The notes beneath the pieces were generated by a model, which made no database searches, was not told the origin of the DNA, and was given only the letters and a program-made list of their open reading frames with translations. Shown here one piece after another: positions 61,371 through 64,000 of a stretch of DNA of 64,000 nt (position 1 is its first letter; each line of letters begins with the position of its first letter). Source of the DNA: Rhodobacteraceae bacterium WFHF2C18 (GTDB lineage: Bacteria; Pseudomonadota; Alphaproteobacteria; Rhodobacterales; Rhodobacteraceae); NCBI GenBank assembly GCA_002166865.1, contig NHTQ01000003.1, positions 62,001 through 126,000 on the forward strand, in the 5' to 3' direction. The position numbers and the translations under genes were made by a program.

Positions 61371-62335
61371 AGGAGAAGCGCTTCCATGAGAGGGTCGCCG
61401 CGCGTATCCATATCAAGAAGAGTCAGAAGTTCAGCCTTGAATTCACGGGCCACTTCAGCGAATTGCGCGAATTCAGGTGTGGATAGTCCCTTAGCTCCGG
61501 GCAACTCCAGCTGTGATCGAACCGCCTCACGGTCCAGGGCCGACAGGAAGGTGGCGTAGAGAGCTCGGACCGGCATCATTGCGTCCTGCCCGTGGATCTG
61601 CGTAAGACGTTCCAAAGGCGGAAAAGCGAGCAGTTCGGCAAGCTTCTCCCTCTTGGCCGCCGCGTCACGGTCGACGGTCTGCCGAGCCGCCGCAATGCCT
61701 GCAACGTAGAGGAGCATGCGCGAGAGTCGCAGCTTCACGAGCCGGATTGCCCGCGGCTTGGTCGAATCAGCGGTCTTGTTCTCAAAGTCCACGCAGATCG
61801 TGCGCCAGTAGCGGATCACATCATTGAGGAAGAAGCGCACAATCTTATGGTCATTAAGATCTTCGGAGATGTAGCGCGCAATAAGGTCTAAGCGAAGACG
61901 GTTGAAACCATCCTCATTCGCCACCCATTCTCCTTCGAGAAGATAGAGCATTCGGCGAGTGATGTAGGTGTTCGTGTCGTCCTCCCCTCCGATGGTTGCC
62001 GTAAGCTGCGTCGTCCGAAGAGGACTCTCGAACACTCCGCCATGCGCGGGCATTTTTATTCCCTCTTCGACCAGGCGCTTGCGATACTCGTCCTGTGCCG
62101 CCTTGGCCGCCGCAAGATCACCGCTAAGCGTCAGAAAGAAGAGGTCGACGTCTGAGCCGCTCGTCGCTTCCCGACGCGCGACGCTGCCATTCACACCGAT
62201 TACGAGATCTGAGTTTCCGCCGCGTAGGTCCGCCGCGACCGAGCGAAGGGTTTCAAGAATGTCTTCGGATCTTTTGCGAGCGTCATCGAGTACGGCGGCC
62301 ACATCGGCGCCGTCTTTCAGCTTTGATATTTTCAT
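61367..62335 (-). CDS. Polymerase-beta-fold nucleotidyltransferase, second gene of the HD-NTase operon
   Basis: A 322-residue protein with the NTase signature G50-S51 followed by Asp62 and Asp64 in NGSVARREATSGSDVDLFF, the metal-binding GS...DxD motif. After it comes an all-helical region with MLYLLEGEWVANEDG, YWRTICVDFENK and a C-terminal ~100 residues with no known domain. It may transfer a nucleotide to a protein, small molecule or nucleic acid end, or make an oligonucleotide signal; sequence does not decide. It overlaps the HD gene by four bases and the phosphatase gene by four. A third catalytic acid is not obvious. Confidence 0.85.
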   Translation of the reverse strand: MKISKLKDGADVAAVLDDARKRSEDILETLRSVAADLRGGNSDLVIGVNGSVARREATSGSDVDLFFLTLSGDLAAAKAAQDEYRKRLVEEGIKMPAHGGVFESPLRTTQLTATIGGEDDTNTYITRRMLYLLEGEWVANEDGFNRLRLDLIARYISEDLNDHKIVRFFLNDVIRYWRTICVDFENKTADSTKPRAIRLVKLRLSRMLLYVAGIAAARQTVDRDAAAKREKLAELLAFPPLERLTQIHGQDAMMPVRALYATFLSALDREAVRSQLELPGAKGLSTPEFAQFAEVAREFKAELLTLLDMDTRGDPLMEALLL

Positions 62336-63468
62336 AGGGCTTCGACCAGTTCTTCAATCGTAACGCGTCGTGTGCGTTTGCTTTGTGTATAACGCTCGTC
62401 GAGTTGGTTAGGCTCTTTCAATTCTCTATCTGTCCGCACTGTGAAAGCCCGGTCCTTGGTCGTCACTTCTTCCTTCATCCAACTGCCAGGAAGACGATCT
62501 TTCAGGGATACTCGTCGGTCAGCTACAAGACCGAGCACCTCAAACAACTGGCGGTGACGCTTGCGAAGCGTTCCCTCACTACGTTCGAAATCCGTTGCAT
62601 CGAACTCATCGATATTAGTCTTCATGTAGGCCTGCGCAACGGCATCCATCAGGCGGCCACGTGCGCCGCCGATCAGAAGAGTGTAGACGTCATGCTTGAG
62701 CGTCCAGAACGCGTCGAACTCCGAAAGCGGAGCCTGGCCCGACTTAGCCCAAATTCGAACTGCCTTCAGCATGGCGCGCGGTGCGGCACGAGGCTTCATG
62801 AAGGCACGGCTTCGCGCGATGCCATCCAATGTATCAAAGTTGATAGAGCCTGCGAAGAGAAACGCGTCGGGTCCATCGTGATAGCCATCTATCATGGCGA
62901 GCACTTCTTCGGGATCGAGACCCGCCGCACGCAAGGAAAGGCAGACATCACGCCCATGGTGCGTCTCCCCGCGCACGATACGACGGGTCATCGAGTGGTG
63001 ATCGACATCGAATGCCTCCGCAAATACTGGCTCCAGTGTATGCGACAGCGGTCCGTGCCCGACATCATGCAGCAGCGCGGCAGCGAGGAGCAAGCGGCGG
63101 CGCTTCTCGCATAGCCCTGCCTCGTGCGCATATGTGTCGGCAAGGCGAGCCACGCCGAGAGTGTGCTCGAAGCGATTATGACGCCGCCTATGGGCGGAGC
63201 GTCCTGACCCGTGGCGGATGAAGTCTATGGCGCCGAGAAAGCCGATGCCCGCAAGCCGGCGCACAGGCGCAGTGGACATGAGTTCAAGGGCAAAAGGATC
63301 ATCAAAACTTATCGTCTCATCAGAACGGAACGTAGCTTCGGCGGCCGCAAGAGGCATGAGTTCGCACGCACCTGACGAAAGCATGTCGATCCTGCGCCCT
63401 CCCATCACATCCAGCATCCGAAATCCTTCTGAAACCATTGCCCGCTTGAAGCACGCGTCGCACCACAT
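62332..63468 (-). CDS. HD-domain phosphohydrolase, first gene of the operon
   Basis: A 378-residue HD-superfamily enzyme of the dGTPase/YdhJ type: RRHNRFEHTLGVARLADTYAHEAG (His102), LLLAAALLHDVGHGPLSHTLEP (His134-Asp135), then VDHHSMTRRIV and FDTLDGIARSR, which supplies the last metal-binding Asp. A cysteine pair CDAC sits at residues 3-6. It should remove phosphate or triphosphate from nucleotides. A sigma-70-like promoter ends about 20 bases before ATG 63468, leaving little leader; Met11 (63438) is a possible start. The operon's base composition is lower in G+C than the chromosome to the left. Confidence 0.87.
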   Translation of the reverse strand: MWCDACFKRAMVSEGFRMLDVMGGRRIDMLSSGACELMPLAAAEATFRSDETISFDDPFALELMSTAPVRRLAGIGFLGAIDFIRHGSGRSAHRRRHNRFEHTLGVARLADTYAHEAGLCEKRRRLLLAAALLHDVGHGPLSHTLEPVFAEAFDVDHHSMTRRIVRGETHHGRDVCLSLRAAGLDPEEVLAMIDGYHDGPDAFLFAGSINFDTLDGIARSRAFMKPRAAPRAMLKAVRIWAKSGQAPLSEFDAFWTLKHDVYTLLIGGARGRLMDAVAQAYMKTNIDEFDATDFERSEGTLRKRHRQLFEVLGLVADRRVSLKDRLPGSWMKEEVTTKDRAFTVRTDRELKEPNQLDERYTQSKRTRRVTIEELVEAL

Positions 63469-63487
63469 AGACTACACTGTTCGATCA

Positions 63488-63516
63488 GATATAAGTGCTT
63501 TTTCCAACCGTGTCCA
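63488..63516 (-). promoter_or_regulatory. Putative sigma-70 promoter of the HD-NTase-phosphatase operon
   Basis: On the minus strand TGGACA (5/6 to TTGACA), a 17-base A-rich spacer and TATATC (4/6 to TATAAT). It is the only promoter-like match in the short AT-rich stretch ahead of the HD gene. Confidence 0.55.
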
Positions 63517-63545
63517 AAGCTCCTGCTATCAAATTTTCGATGTGA

Positions 63546-63737
63546 TCACCTTCTGATGTGCCGCATCGCAGCATCCGCGAGTTCCATGAAGGTCCGCTCC
63601 GGGCCGGTAGCGCTTGATAACGCCGCTACGAATCGCGACTTCGCAGCGACGGCGTCGTGCAGACCGTAGACGGTGCAGTAGAACGCAGCAGACGGCAGCT
63701 CTGACGCCGGCTCGGGAAGGTCCGGGCCACGAAGCTT
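63546..63737 (-). pseudogene. 3' remnant of an unidentified gene
   Basis: A 63-codon open frame with natural-looking protein: it includes AAFYCTVYGLHDAVAAKSRF and ATGPERTFMELADAAMRHIRR and ends 77 bases before the HD gene. It begins after a TAG with no start codon, but the same frame stays open upstream of the TAG (VALAPRSMVMRR), so it may be the end of a larger gene with a nonsense mutation. I do not recognise the family. Confidence 0.35.
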
Positions 63738-64000
63738 CTACCGCCGCATCACCATCGACCGTGGTGCCAAGGCCACCGTGGCCCGTGGTGCCGACGCTGG
63801 CAACCCTGATCGCTTACCGCTCGCCACTTACTCACTAATCAGCTGGCACTCCGGCGCTTCGCGCCTGCGTTCCAGCTGTCGTTCGCCAGGGCGCTGCCCT
63901 GGACCCGCTTGGGGGAGCGTCGTTCCGCACTCCTCCCCCAAGACCCCCACCTGCTCGCGCGCCCCGCGCGGGCCAAGGGGCGTCGTTCGCCACTCCCCCT
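63738..64000. other. Non-coding end of the window with repeated TCGTTC(G)C blocks
   Basis: No supported gene in this stretch. Three related blocks occur: TGTCGTTCGCCA at 63877, GCGTCGTTCCGCACTCC at 63917 and GCGTCGTTCGCCACTCC at 63980. They are separated by C/G-rich strings such as CTCCCCCAAGACCCCCAC. The style is common in non-coding parts of alphaproteobacterial plasmids, supporting an accessory origin. Confidence 0.45.

Noticed and set aside
58228-63741. The 12-mer GCGGTAGAAGCT occurs at 58229 and, inverted, near 63731, which could mark ends of the accessory cassette.
   Set aside because: A 12-base match is expected by chance in a region this size and the flanks do not extend it.
63614-64000. 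CRISPR array or tandem repeat at the right end.
   Set aside because: The three blocks differ in length and sequence and spacers are not regular.

Overview
The window looks like chromosomal DNA of a marine alphaproteobacterium of the Roseobacter group (Rhodobacteraceae). This is inferred from very high G+C, the divergent hemC/hemE pair, class I PhaC, the late cobalamin genes cobC-cobD, an RpoE-ChrR photooxidative stress locus of Rhodobacter type and a DMSP lyase (dddP) that carries every published active-site residue at the published number. A different, less G+C-rich segment with mobile-element traits occupies the last ~7 kb.

Layout. 1-12.8 kb: partial tRNA-Met, periplasmic glutathione peroxidase, FAD-linked 2-hydroxyacid dehydrogenase, hemC and hemE, dddP, a GGDEF protein, a hydrolase-OsmC fusion, an orphan receiver, cobC-cobD, a lytic transglycosylase, N-formylglutamate amidohydrolase, tRNA-Val. 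12.8-17.9 kb: rpmJ with terminator, a DadA-like oxidoreductase, phaC, a secreted peptidoglycan-binding repeat protein. 17.9-27.2 kb (minus strand): a complete HAAT (Liv-type) ABC importer with two adenylate-forming ligases, a VOC protein and an 87-residue membrane protein; a hybrid histidine kinase and OmpR-type regulator diverge from it. 30-37.8 kb: ATP-grasp enzyme, PRC-barrel protein, molybdenum formate dehydrogenase alpha subunit, a phosphatase, and a two-gene saccharopine (lysine) pathway. 38.2-44.3 kb: a five-gene operon and rpoE-chrR diverging from a pair of matching RpoE-type promoters. 44.3-49 kb: a second HAAT importer with a Tat-exported binding protein. 49.1-57 kb: a polytopic membrane protein, azlCD, then fdhD-mobA-mobB-moeA (molybdenum cofactor delivery, serving enzymes such as the formate dehydrogenase 17 kb away) and a glycerate 2-kinase.

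57.2-64 kb is accessory DNA: a decayed IS3 element next to the 3' stump of a YhaN-like ATPase, a 21-bp tRNA-fMet 3'-end remnant (attachment-site candidate), a MobV-type relaxase whose ribosome-binding site is buried in a hairpin, and a tightly coupled three-gene operon: HD phosphohydrolase, polymerase-beta-fold nucleotidyltransferase, histidine phosphatase. I recognise no described system with that gene set, and it is the best candidate here for something new. Functions are assigned by recognition of family motifs only; no database search was possible.
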